Source: Amazonocrinis nigriterrae CENA67
GTDB taxonomy: Bacteria; Cyanobacteriota; Cyanobacteriia; Cyanobacteriales; Nostocaceae
Direction: 5' to 3'
Assembly: GCF_016056305.1 (NCBI RefSeq)
Contig: NZ_JAECZC010000008.1
Coordinates: forward strand, 1 to 64,000
DNA length: 64,000 bases
Both the position numbers and the translations under genes were made by a program. Below the pieces are notes generated by a model. It saw only the letters and a program-made list of their open reading frames with translations. It was not told where the DNA came from and did not search any database. Of this stretch, positions 31,329 through 40,295 are shown in pieces (within the stretch, counting starts at the first letter, position 1; each line of letters begins with the position of its first letter).

Positions 31329-31508
31329 TTAGTGGCGAATGCCAGAATCAAGCCAAGTTTTACCTAAAACAATTTCTAATCTGTAAGCGAAGAAACTAAC
31401 AATAATAATTAAAACTAAAAGTATGGCCGCAAGTGTTGCCCATCTATTTTTTTTAGGCTAAATTTTAGGCAGATTGTTATCTATAGTAATACTTGGGTCA
31501 GTTTTCAT
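31329..31508 (-). pseudogene. Possible small membrane protein interrupted by TAG
   Basis: From ATG 31508 the - strand reads MKTDPSITIDNNLPKI, an in-frame TAG, then PKKNRWATLAAILLVLIIIV and SFFAYRLEIVLGKTWLDSGI to a TAA. The layout is a polar N-terminus, a basic KKNR stop-transfer flank and one strong helix, which is typical of a single-pass protein. The amber codon could be an inactivating mutation, or the real start could lie after it without an ATG. There is no family name. Confidence 0.45.
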
Positions 31509-31652
31509 GGGTCGATTTTACTCAATGCAGTTACATTAAAGCAGAGCATGAAACTAAAACCTTCATACTTACAGATGATGTCTAGTTGAGTAAAGGAGTA
31601 ATTTTTAGGGTAAAAACTCTGAGATTGGAGAGAAACAATACACCAATTTCTA

Positions 31653-32444
31653 CTAAGGCTTTTCTAAAAGAATTGGTTTGTCTGCTATGTCATCTAAGTG
31701 GATGCTGCTGAGCAAATTTTTCCACTCTATCTTGAGTGCTGCATCCTGGGGATTTTGCTGACGCAGTTGTGCTAAAGTTGTCAGTGCATTGTACCAAATC
31801 CCGTTTTGGACATAGATCGTAAACTGCTGTTGAGGCGTTGCTGATTTTAGCTTTTGGGCAATTTCTGGCTTGAGGTTAATTCGTTGTATCACCCCTTCAA
31901 TGTAAGTGGGGGGTGATGGCTGGTTTGAATCACAGTTGATTATCAAAAACCAATGATATTGTTTGCCTATTTCTAAAGAGGGAGCGTTAGCAGGTAGAGA
32001 AATGCTGATGACTCCTGGTTGAGCCGATAAAGCGATCGCTTTATTATAGATAAGATTTGAATCCTCATCTTGCAACACAAATTCAGTAGTAAAGGCACAA
32101 TCTTTGGTAACAGAATCTTTGCTATATGGTGTATAGACCCAAAAGGTTGGGTTAGCCTCTGTTGTCAATCCCCAGACATTCGCCGTTGAGTTAGGTTCCT
32201 GGGTAAAAGGTACTAAAGCAGTCAGTGGAGGATTCACCAATGGATAGCTGATGCACCGCTTGGCTCCACCACGAACGCGACCTCCTGGATTACCTGAATC
32301 AGGTTGCGGCCAAGAAGGGGGTGCTGTTTGGGCAATAGTCCCGACACTGCTACTAGAAGGTTTTGGTACTGGTGTTGCCAGTACCAAAGTCTGAACAGCC
32401 ACCAGACTTGTGTAGCCAATAGCTAATGCTAAAAGTCGTTTCAT
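31653..32444 (-). CDS. DUF928 family secreted protein
   Basis: 263 residues with an N-terminal signal segment (RLLALAIGYTSLVAVQTLVL) and a likely cleavage near ATP. DUF928 follows, a domain confined mainly to cyanobacteria. Recognisable parts are the GGRVRGGAKR entry, ALVPFTQEP, WGLTTEANPTFWVYTPY, EIGKQYHWFLIINCD and the closing LRQQNPQDAALKIEWKNLLSS. Such proteins often sit near CHASE2/filamentous-haemagglutinin genes, absent here. Role unknown, probably periplasmic. Confidence 0.88.
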   Translation of the reverse strand: MKRLLALAIGYTSLVAVQTLVLATPVPKPSSSSVGTIAQTAPPSWPQPDSGNPGGRVRGGAKRCISYPLVNPPLTALVPFTQEPNSTANVWGLTTEANPTFWVYTPYSKDSVTKDCAFTTEFVLQDEDSNLIYNKAIALSAQPGVISISLPANAPSLEIGKQYHWFLIINCDSNQPSPPTYIEGVIQRINLKPEIAQKLKSATPQQQFTIYVQNGIWYNALTTLAQLRQQNPQDAALKIEWKNLLSSIHLDDIADKPILLEKP

Positions 32445-32584
32445 CGGTTGTAAACTCGACTTGATAAAATTAATGTTGAGGTTAAAGTGATACCATTTTG
32501 GATTTTGAAATTTGGAATTGTGAATCTATGTGTTGCAATCATTTTTCAAATTGGTATCAGGTGATTTACAAGTCGGACATAATT

Positions 32585-32690
32585 GTTAAAAACTGCTCCA
32601 GAAGACAACCAGAGCAGTTTTGAGTTATAGATTTGACATAAGGGACTTTTAGGTTGTTGTCCCTTGGTTTACACATAAAGCGTTTGGTAT
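32585..32690 (-). ncRNA. Candidate small RNA with two hairpins and intrinsic terminator
   Basis: On the - strand, a stem AAGGGAC/GTCCCTT (32640-32665) is followed by a 10-bp stem AAAACTGCTC/GAGCAGTTTT (32589-32621) running directly into TTTTT. A TATATA box near 32690-32697 could be its promoter. There is no reading frame, and the nearest upstream - strand gene is over 3 kb away, so the terminator does not belong to a known gene. Class unknown. The alternative is a terminator for read-through from a longer transcript. Confidence 0.4.
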
Positions 32691-33043
32691 ATAGTACTAT
32701 TCAGCATTAGTTCTGTGCTTTATGCAAAAAAGCGAAAAATTTTGAAAATATAATTTCCTTTGGCGCAGCTTTGAAAAGCGATCGCTCTCTGGATTAAAGT
32801 TAAGGTTTGTTAGCCTAATTTGAATCAGGGGTAGTCACGACGCTTGGTGTCGTTAGGGCTTGGTGTCGTTAGGGATGCTCAACCTGATGAAGCTGTCTGA
32901 GTCTGTTTGAGGCTATGTGGAATGGGCGCAGTGTTATTTCAAGCTTGATAACTGTTTTGTTGCTGTTTTATCTATCCAAGGGGACATCTTTATAAATGGT
33001 AAGAGATGTAAAGCAACAGCATATTCATGGAGATTTTTTGAGC

Positions 33044-33071
33044 CTCGTCTCCTTCAAAGGACGAGGTTTTA
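33044..33071 (+). terminator. Orphan intrinsic terminator
   Basis: CCTCGTC (33044-33050) pairs with GACGAGG (33061-33067), and an inner CTT/AAG extension lengthens the stem; TTTTA follows. No + strand gene lies upstream for several kilobases, so it may end an untranslated RNA starting near 32900. Confidence 0.45.
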
Positions 33072-33568
33072 CTTTTGTAGTCCAACAAAATACCCCATCA
33101 TTTATTCCTTAGTATTCATCCAGTTTGTGGAAGATATATAGCGTATTTCATCTATATTATTACTACCTTAGGTCAGAATTTTTGACCATTAATAACATCC
33201 TAAAGAAGATGTCAGTATGAGCAGAGTTTAGTTAGAATTCAAAAAGAATGCAGAAATTCAAAAAAAATATCATCTTGAGTGTGTGTTATTTCACTGCATA
33301 CACTTTTGAATAACCATGCTTTTCATAGTTAAACATCGAGTTAAAAACCACATAATATTCATCCGCAACTTAGTACAAAAATCATCAGCTCATTTTGTAC
33401 TACGCTTCGGATTTATTGTTTTTACTGACTCTTAAATTCTTTCATAATGAAAACTTGAGTGTAAGTGAATATTTGTTTATATATAATTTTTTCAACTGTT
33501 TATTTTTTTACACAAAGTTTTTGAAGCCATTTTTATGAGTATAAACATGTCTAAAAAGAGGTAATACT

Positions 33569-34024
33569 ATGCTTCACCACATTTCTATTTCTGTGAAAAA
33601 CCCTCAACACGTAGCTAATGTAATGGCAGAAATTATGCACGGCAGTGTATTGCCTTTTTCACCCAATCCTGGAGGTTACATGATGCTGGCGAGGGATAAA
33701 TTTGGCACAGGAATTGAATTTTATCCTTTGGGTAGTGAAATTATTCCAGACGCATGGCAAGGGCAAGCGGGATTTAAAATCAATGAGCATCCTGCAAATT
33801 ACACTGGTGTTCATGCAGCAATTTCCGTTCCCGTCAGCGTTGAAAAAATTGAACAAATTGGTGCAAGGGAGGGATGGCGTGTGCTGCCCTGTAGCCGTGG
33901 TGCTTTTGATGTTGTAGAATTTTGGATTGAAAACCGTGTGATGTTGGAATTGCTAACACCAGAGATGGTTGATAAATATCTTGATGCAGTTAACTTGGAA
34001 AAATTAGATAGAACAGTTCGCTAA
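33569..34024 (+). CDS. VOC (glyoxalase/bleomycin-resistance) superfamily protein
   Basis: 151 residues beginning MLHHISISVKNPQHVANVMA, a typical VOC first beta-alpha-beta module with a potential metal His at position 3 or 4. Later parts include TGIEFYPLGSEI and VEFWIENRVMLELLTPEMV, where the final Glu would complete the site. Substrate unknown. A run of AAAGAGG lies a few bases before the ATG, a good ribosome site. Confidence 0.75.
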   Translation: MLHHISISVKNPQHVANVMAEIMHGSVLPFSPNPGGYMMLARDKFGTGIEFYPLGSEIIPDAWQGQAGFKINEHPANYTGVHAAISVPVSVEKIEQIGAREGWRVLPCSRGAFDVVEFWIENRVMLELLTPEMVDKYLDAVNLEKLDRTVR

Positions 34025-34148
34025 TGTAATACAGCAGATTTCAGCCTAGTGAGGTACAAAAATACCCCACTCGCGCACTTCGCGCACCCCTGAAGTCCCC
34101 CCTTACCAAGGCTATAGTGTACAGTTTTAAAATTCTTACCTAGCCTGA

Positions 34149-34227
34149 GTAGGGTGTGTTGTCGCGAAGCGCAACGCACCATCAATGATTTTCGGTGCAT
34201 TAGGACTTCCGTCCATAACGCACCCTT
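34149..34227. repeat. Dispersed hairpin repeat, copy 2
   Basis: GTAGGGTGTGTTGTCGCG ... TCCATAACGCACCCTT, related to 2591-2671 in both ends and the TAGGAC-TTCC-GTCC inner stem. Lies between two + strand genes. Confidence 0.55.
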
Positions 34228-34761
34228 GAATCTACCCGCAAATTTCGGTGTTGCTGTTGAGTACTGAAAATTCAGCTGATTCCAAAAACCGAGTTTACGG
34301 ATTTGAACTTTTTGTAAATCTTATTATTAGCTGAACTTTTCCTCATTGATTCCACAGCTTTTCCACAGGTATTTCATGAGTTTTCCACAACTACCCTACA
34401 AACTAATAAGCTTTCGTTGCATTACTGGGGATTTTATCCTTACAGGGTCAAGCAATCTTACTTACTCAGTTTTTATTTAGAAATGTAACAAAAAAGTATC
34501 TATAACCCTGATTATGGCGTAAATATTTATTTTTTCTATAGTTATCTTTAACATTTCGTAGCATTGACAAACCCACCCCCTCTGATTGCACAATAATTCG
34601 ACTAGCCTTTATAGTTCCTCGAACTTCTAGGAGCAACTGTATAAACTTACTCAAGTATTAGTACACCTTGTTCACTAGTCGAAGGACGATGTGAAACAGC
34701 TTAAAACTGCCTCACTTTGTGCTAGTTGTCCTGATTAATTTGCTTACCAGAAGCAAAACCC
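34228..34761. other. AT-rich intergenic region upstream of DUF2811 gene
   Basis: No supportable gene. A 62-codon frame on the - strand (34466-34654) lacks a ribosome site and family similarity. Repeated TTTTCCACA words occur at 34365-34390, resembling DnaA-independent simple repeats. Confidence 0.3.
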
Positions 34762-34959
34762 ATGAACGCAACAGTTAGTATCCTCACACAAATTCCTTCA
34801 TCCCTCCATGACTGTCTCAAGGACTACTTACAACAACATCCTGATTGGGATGAAAACCGCGTATTAACAGCAGCAGTCTCACTTTTTCTACTGCAAAATG
34901 CAGATGGCGATCGCCGTGTTGCTCAAGTTTATCTAGATACTCTGTTTCATCGCCACTAA
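34762..34959 (+). CDS. DUF2811 family small protein
   Basis: 65 residues (NATVSILTQIPSSLHDCLKD ... VLTAAVSLFLLQNADG ... YLDTLF), a clear match to DUF2811, a cyanobacteria-specific family of tiny proteins resembling a CopG/ribbon-helix-helix-like layout. Function is unknown. A strong terminator follows at 35102. Confidence 0.85.
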   Translation: MNATVSILTQIPSSLHDCLKDYLQQHPDWDENRVLTAAVSLFLLQNADGDRRVAQVYLDTLFHRH

Positions 34960-35101
34960 ATCAAAACACTTTGCGCTGTTGTGATTAAGCCAATAGTCAC
35001 ATCAATTAAACCTGAGAAAAGCCACAATCACCTCACTATTAACTCTTTTGTGCCTTGTTCAGTTTGTATATTTTTGACTGAACACAGAGCTTTCAAATTA
35101 A

Positions 35102-35127
35102 AAAGCCCTGAATTTATTTCAGGGCTT
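35102..35127 (+). terminator. Intrinsic terminator
   Basis: AAAGCCCTGAA pairs with TTTCAGGGCTTT around a short TTTA loop and is followed by GATTTATAT. It lies 140 bases after the DUF2811 gene and before the CRISPR leader. Confidence 0.65.
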
Positions 35128-35129
35128 TG

Positions 35130-35587
35130 ATTTATATGCGGTTTATTAAATGCTAGCCTAAAACATGTGCCAGCGCTTTTCTATATAAATAATCATCGCT
35201 CAATCGCTCACTCAAAGGTAGGGGAGAACTACCCATTTTTTACCCATATTTACCTGGGTATCTCCTTAATACTTTTTTTAGATTTGCCCGCACCCTACTG
35301 TGAAGTTTTACTGTAAAAAGTTACATATAGTTCATAAAACCTCGACAATAACAAACAATCATTTATGATTATGTAATCAGCTTGATGTTTGGCAGGGGAA
35401 AGCGGGGGCAAAATCCCTGGAGTCCCGCCAAAATCGCCAGAACCTTGACAAATCAATAATTACAGCGTTTCAACAGTTAGGGTAACTGCAATTATTTCGC
35501 AATAAGAGCGGCTGAAATTAACCAAAATTTCTCCCCCGCCAAAATCCCTAGCAGGAAGCTTGTTTAGTAACGGTTTCAGAAGGCAGG
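35130..35587 (+). promoter_or_regulatory. Probable CRISPR leader
   Basis: About 450 bases without a gene lie before the first repeat. This side is the leader because the opposite end carries the degenerate repeat and because repeats ending ATTGAAAC normally give the crRNA 5' handle in this orientation. The last 200 bases contain CCCCCGCCAAAATCCCT repeated in variant form (about 35405 and 35533), which could be integration or promoter signals. Confidence 0.6.
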
Positions 35588-37331
35588 GTTTCAACTTTCT
35601 ATTACCCCGCAAGGGGATTGAAACTCGTACAAATTACTTTACCTGACCGCATACGTCCACTTGTTTCAACTTTCTATTACCCCGCAAGGGGATTGAAACG
35701 AACTGGACTGACTCCAGGTACTATTTATTTTCTAGGTAGTTTCAACTTTCTATTACCCCGCAAGGGGATTGAAACTGCCTTATGTCTATCTTATTCATTT
35801 TGAGGTTCCACGTTTCAACTTTCTATTACCCCGCAAGGGGATTGAAACATACGAATTTCGTCTAGTTGCCCTGAAAAATAATTGTTTCAACTTTCTATTA
35901 CCCCGCAAGGGGATTGAAACGGGGACTTTAGCGGCGTTGGTTATGAAATGGCAAGCTGTTTCAACTTTCTATTACCCCGCAAGGGGATTGAAACTTCATA
36001 GCTACGTACAGAAGCACCAAGTAAAAATGGTTTCAACTTTCTATTACCCCGCAAGGGGATTGAAACGCTTGCTTTGTTGAAATTGCTTCTGATTCGTTAT
36101 TGTTTCAACTTTCTATTACCCCGCAAGGGGATTGAAACCTGGCCAAAATCTAGGTTTATGCCCAGTTCTTCTTTGTTTCAACTTTCTATTACCCCGCAAG
36201 GGGATTGAAACTTCAGCTATTCTACGCTCCAACGCTCTAGCAGCTTGGTTTCAACTTTCTATTACCCCGCAAGGGGATTGAAACCGGCTAGTTGAACTGA
36301 CCTAACAAACCAAATAGCATGTTTCAACTTTCTATTACCCCGCAAGGGGATTGAAACAAGAGTACTGGCGATCACTATCTGACGAAGAGCAAGTTTCATC
36401 TTTCTATTACCCCGCAAGGGGATTGAAACACGCAGAGGTGAACAACAAATCTCTGCAAGGCGATCGCCCAAGTTTCATCTTTCTATTACCCCGCAAGGGG
36501 ATTGAAACTTGCAACTATAAATTTGTCTTTTGGACTATCACTAGTTTCATCTTTCTATTACCCCGTAAGGGGATTGAAACCGCGATGCAATAAAGGCTCA
36601 AATTGATATCGCGTCCACGTTTCATCTTTCTATTACCCCGCAAGGGGATTGAAACCTATACAGGATGCTTTGGTTAAAGGGGGTTTTATTCCGTTTCATC
36701 TTTCTATTACCCCGCAAGGGGATTGAAACTGTTTAACAAAAGCGGCTTTGTAATTCTTGTGTGCGTTTCATCTTTCTATTACCCCGCAAGGGGATTGAAA
36801 CTTCTTTTTCAGTCATCCCTAGTTCTTTTCTAAGGATTGTTTCATCTTTCTATTACCCCGCAAGGGGATTGAAACAGCCTATACCAAAGTAACTCTTTAG
36901 TGAGCCTACTTTTAGTTTCATCTTTCTATTACCCCGCAAGGGGATTGAAACAGTCAAGTTGATAATCATAATGCTAACTGTCCAAGTTTCATCTTTCTAT
37001 TACCCCGCAAGGGGATTGAAACCCGAGAGTTAATGATGATCGGTTGGATACCTAGGGCTGTTTCATCTTTCTATTACCCCGCAAGGGGATTGAAACCCAT
37101 TGATGAGATGATACGTGATCTTACCTTTTTCAGTTTCAACTTTCTATTACCCCGCAAGGGGATTGAAACTTAACAAAAACGGATCTACAAATCCTTGTAT
37201 TAATGTGTTTCAACTTTCTATTACCCCGCAAGGGGATTGAAACTTGATATAAGTCTTTCCCCTTTCCCCTTTCCCCTTTCCCCTTTCCCCTTTAGTTTCA
37301 CCTTTCTACTACCCCGCAAGGGGATTAAAAC
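35588..37331 (+). CRISPR. CRISPR array, 24 repeats and 23 spacers
   Basis: 37-bp repeats start GTTTCAACTTTCTATTACC and end AAGGGGATTGAAAC, with an inner ACCCC-GCA-GGGG stem. Repeat starts are 35588, 35663, 35739, 35812, 35884, 35958, 36030, 36102, 36175, 36248, 36321, 36393, 36472, 36544, 36619, 36693, 36765, 36839, 36915, 36986, 37060, 37133, 37207 and 37295. Spacers are 34-42 bp except the last (51 bp, low complexity). Repeats 12-21 read GTTTCATC instead of GTTTCAAC; repeat 14 has CGTAAG; the terminal repeat has four changes. The repeat class resembles cyanobacterial type I-D/III arrays but cannot be typed without cas genes, and none lies in the window. Confidence 0.98.
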
Positions 37332-37375
37332 AAAAGCGCTTTCAGTCTAGGCATGGCAAGATAAAAGGTTTCAAT

Positions 37376-37492
37376 AGGACTTACGCAAAAAACCTTTCAA
37401 ACCCTCATTCCTACTCTGCTTCACTTCCTTTTGCTATCTGACATCTTGCACCAGTGGCTTTATTGCAATTACGTTACCTGTGCGTAAGTCCT
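37376..37492. mobile_element. MITE-like element with AGGACTTACGCA ends
   Basis: Inverted ends AGGACTTACGCA (37376-37387) and TGCGTAAGTCCT (37481-37492) bound 117 bp without a frame. A further partial copy of the right end (GCGCCTAAGTCCTAT) follows at 37520-37534, giving a nested structure that touches the stop of the peptidase gene. It lies just after the last CRISPR repeat. I did not find an unambiguous target duplication. Confidence 0.65.
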
Positions 37493-37536
37493 GAATTTTT
37501 GCGAAAAAAATATGACAATGCGCCTAAGTCCTATTT

Positions 37537-39234
37537 TCAATCAGCAGCCTTCAAAGAGGAACGCACTTTTTCAACGACTTGAGTAAGTGCGCCAGGTTCA
37601 AAGGGAGAAATCAGATTTGCCGATCGCACTAATTCTCGAAAGGATGCAGAACCCCCGCGATCGCATAACGCAATATACTCCGTCAACGCCTGCGAATAAT
37701 CTTCTTGTGCTTTGGCCCAAAACTGCAACGCGCAACACCCCGCCAAGGTGTAATCAATATAGTAGAACGGCGAACAGTAAATGTGTTGTTTTTCTTGCCA
37801 GAGTCCGCCTTTATTGAGGTAATTCAAATCTCCATATTGACGCCAAGGCAGATAATGAGCTTCCATCTGTTGCCACATTTGATGTCGTTCTTGGGGGGTT
37901 GCTTCTGGGTTTGCATAGACCAAATGCTGAAAATGATCGACAGCCACCCCATAAGGTAGAAATAGAATCGACCCAGCTAGGTGCTGAGAACGAAATCGAT
38001 CAGCTTGATCACCAAAAAACTTTTCCATCTGCGAGCCGGTGAGAAACTCTAAGCTCATGGAATGAATTTCACATGATTCTAGGGTAGGCCACAGGTAATC
38101 TAAAACTGGCAAATTGCGACTTCGCCACATTTGAAAGGCGTGACCGATCTCGTGAGTGAACACCTGCACGTCATTTTTTGTCCCATTAAAATTTGCAAAC
38201 ACATAGGGAACATCATAAGTTGGGAAGCCTGTGCAGAATCCGCCTCCTGCCTTTCCAGAACGGTTTTGCAAATCCAGTAAATGCCGCTCAACCATCATGG
38301 CGAAAAAGTCACCCAACGATGGATTCATGGCATCAAACATTTCTTGCGCCCGTTCCAACATCCAGTCATGATCGCCAATGGGAGCAGGACTGCCTTGTGC
38401 ATCAAAGACGGACTCATCCCAGAAATACACGGTGTCTATGTTGAGGCGCTTCGCCTTTTGCTCAATTAGCTCCATCGCTAAGGGAACGACCTCTTGAACA
38501 ACTTGATCTCGATAGCGCTCAACATCGGTTTGATCGTAATCTACTCGTTGCATTCGGCGATATCCTAGGGCAATGTAATTCTCATAGCCCAATTTTTTTG
38601 CCATCTGATGCCGCAGTTTCACCAACTGATCAAACAATTGATCTAAGCGGTCTTGATTCTGCTCAAAAAACTGCCAGCGACACTGCTCTGCCTGATGGCG
38701 AATGTCTCGCTCTTTACTTTGCAGATAGGGTTGCAAACCTGATAAATTCACCTGCTCACCCTGAAAATCTAGCTTTGCTGAGGCGATCAGTTGGGTGTAC
38801 TCATTGGTGAGTTTGGATTCTTCGACTAAATCTGCTGCGATCGCTGTTTCAAAAGTCGTGATGTCTGCTTCCCACAGCAAAAAGGCTTGCCGTCCCAAAC
38901 TTTGTTCTAACTCGGCGCGATTAGGGCTGTGGATAAGTTGCCGTTTTAGGTCTACTTCAAGGGCAATCAGAGATGGCGAAAGTTCGTTGCAATAGTCCAA
39001 GGCAGTTTTGTACTCTGGGTTTTGCGTATCTTGGTGAAAGTGTAGTTGCGTGAGTTCCTTCCACGTACTAAGTCTGCGTCGCAAGGTATCCCACTGCTCA
39101 ATGGCAGCCTTTCGTTGCTCAGAAGTTTGAGCCTGGTTAAACTGTGTCTGGATGGCTTGGTATTCGGCCGTCACGGTTGAGAGCGTTGGAGTTTCTGCTG
39201 TGATGTCGGCAAAATCTACTGGAGCTTGCATCAA
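37537..39234 (-). CDS. M3 family oligoendopeptidase
   Basis: 565 residues, cytosolic zinc peptidase of the PepF/thimet group that degrades short peptides. The active site HEIGH is at 361-365 (VFTHEIGHAFQMWRSR), and the downstream Glu is in ESCEIHSMSLEFLT. The N-terminal helical part (QAQTSEQRKAAIEQWDTLRR) and the C-terminal YIDYTLAGCCALQFWAKAQE are typical. Either of two adjacent Met codons can start it. The coding sequence is richer in G+C than the neighbours. Monocistronic. Confidence 0.93.
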   Translation of the reverse strand: MMQAPVDFADITAETPTLSTVTAEYQAIQTQFNQAQTSEQRKAAIEQWDTLRRRLSTWKELTQLHFHQDTQNPEYKTALDYCNELSPSLIALEVDLKRQLIHSPNRAELEQSLGRQAFLLWEADITTFETAIAADLVEESKLTNEYTQLIASAKLDFQGEQVNLSGLQPYLQSKERDIRHQAEQCRWQFFEQNQDRLDQLFDQLVKLRHQMAKKLGYENYIALGYRRMQRVDYDQTDVERYRDQVVQEVVPLAMELIEQKAKRLNIDTVYFWDESVFDAQGSPAPIGDHDWMLERAQEMFDAMNPSLGDFFAMMVERHLLDLQNRSGKAGGGFCTGFPTYDVPYVFANFNGTKNDVQVFTHEIGHAFQMWRSRNLPVLDYLWPTLESCEIHSMSLEFLTGSQMEKFFGDQADRFRSQHLAGSILFLPYGVAVDHFQHLVYANPEATPQERHQMWQQMEAHYLPWRQYGDLNYLNKGGLWQEKQHIYCSPFYYIDYTLAGCCALQFWAKAQEDYSQALTEYIALCDRGGSASFRELVRSANLISPFEPGALTQVVEKVRSSLKAAD

Positions 39235-39416
39235 TCATTCCCCTCAGTAATAAGACATTCAGTGATCAGGCGGCATTCAGGAGTGATAAAATTCATATTT
39301 TACAGCAGTTTTCAAATCAATAGACCATACCACTCCCTACTCCCTACTCCCCACTCCCAGCCCTAGGAGCCACTCCGTTGCGGGGGTCTCCTTCTTACGG
39401 TACTCTTTGATATTAA

Positions 39417-40295
39417 TTACACTAGTGTTGCGTAAGATTTATGAGTTGCTGTTGTTCCCAAAACAGTATGCAACTCATCTTGCAAACGTTGGAAAAAGGT
39501 TTCTTGTACATGAGCAAATTTGGCAACTCCTTTCCCTGCCCAAGCGATTATTTGCTCTTCAGGCACAGAGGTATATTGGACGGCTAAATTTAAAGCATTG
39601 ATGGCTTCATCTGAATGATCAGCTTCTACACCAACTGTATTCTCAGTACCGTGAATTACTATCCAATACCAAGGACTTACACTACATTCTGGAAATTTCA
39701 CTTTATTGCTTTTGATAAATTGACCAAAGTGATCGTTACGTTGCTTTGAAAAAATCACACTATTTATAATACTGAACTCATGCCCACCAATTGTTTCTGT
39801 GGCTGCGTGAAATCCCATTGCCTCTATCAAGCTGGACAGATTTGTCGGTTCAGCATCATAGCCTGCTTCTACTTGCAGTAGGATGTCATTTAACCAAGTA
39901 CCTAACGAAGCTATCTGGTGTATTTCTTGAGTTGATAAATCAGCATACTGAGCCAATTTATCCAGCAAAGCATAGGACAACGTACGGTGCGAAACTCCCG
40001 TTCTTGGATCACGAAATTCCTCAATTGATGCTGCAAATACTTTAGCTGCAACATCCATTGAACGCTCGCCACACTCTAAAGTAGAACAACCTGTTTCTTG
40101 AAACAACATACTAGAGCCAATCTTACTAGCGAGAGCAGGCACTACATAACTGTACGTTCTGCTGTAACGTACAAACCTCTGCATAAACCAGTAGAGAGTT
40201 TTGGAATTAGTGATTGCATCTTTACAGGTATTCTCCATCAAACTATCTATACGAGCAATATCAATCCAAGGTAGAAAATCTTGTAGTGTAATCAT
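39417..40295 (-). CDS. Haem-oxygenase-fold-like (iron-containing redox enzyme-like) protein
   Basis: 292 helical residues. The C-terminal third has WYWIVIHGTENTVGVEADHS, then DEAINALNLAV and KFAHVQETFFQRLQDEL. The spaced Glu/His pattern (E and H in VEADHSDEA, H in FAHVQ) resembles the PqqC/haem-oxygenase-like di-iron oxidase fold. An earlier HxxxE (GFHAATETIGGHEF) could add ligands. I do not recognise a named family; an iron redox role is an inference. Monocistronic, with a repeat-rich 3' flank. Confidence 0.5.
   Translation of the reverse strand: MITLQDFLPWIDIARIDSLMENTCKDAITNSKTLYWFMQRFVRYSRTYSYVVPALASKIGSSMLFQETGCSTLECGERSMDVAAKVFAASIEEFRDPRTGVSHRTLSYALLDKLAQYADLSTQEIHQIASLGTWLNDILLQVEAGYDAEPTNLSSLIEAMGFHAATETIGGHEFSIINSVIFSKQRNDHFGQFIKSNKVKFPECSVSPWYWIVIHGTENTVGVEADHSDEAINALNLAVQYTSVPEEQIIAWAGKGVAKFAHVQETFFQRLQDELHTVLGTTATHKSYATLV

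Larger units (their letters stand above)
32445..33568. other. Long gene-free region (about 1.1 kb)
   Basis: AT-rich sequence with three structured points: the candidate RNA at 32585-32690, a tandem GCTTGGTGTCGTTAGGG duplication near 32840-32874, and the hairpin at 33044-33067. The open frames here lack coding character and ribosome sites. Confidence 0.35.

Noticed and set aside
34466-34654. 62-codon frame on the - strand
   Set aside because: AT-rich, no ribosome site, no similarity; left as intergenic.
35618-36080. Frames across the array with NFLLPRKGIE peptides
   Set aside because: Same CRISPR repeats; no coding character.
36262-36593. Frames reading FNPLAG/FIFLLPRKGIET repeats
   Set aside because: Translations of CRISPR repeats, not genes.
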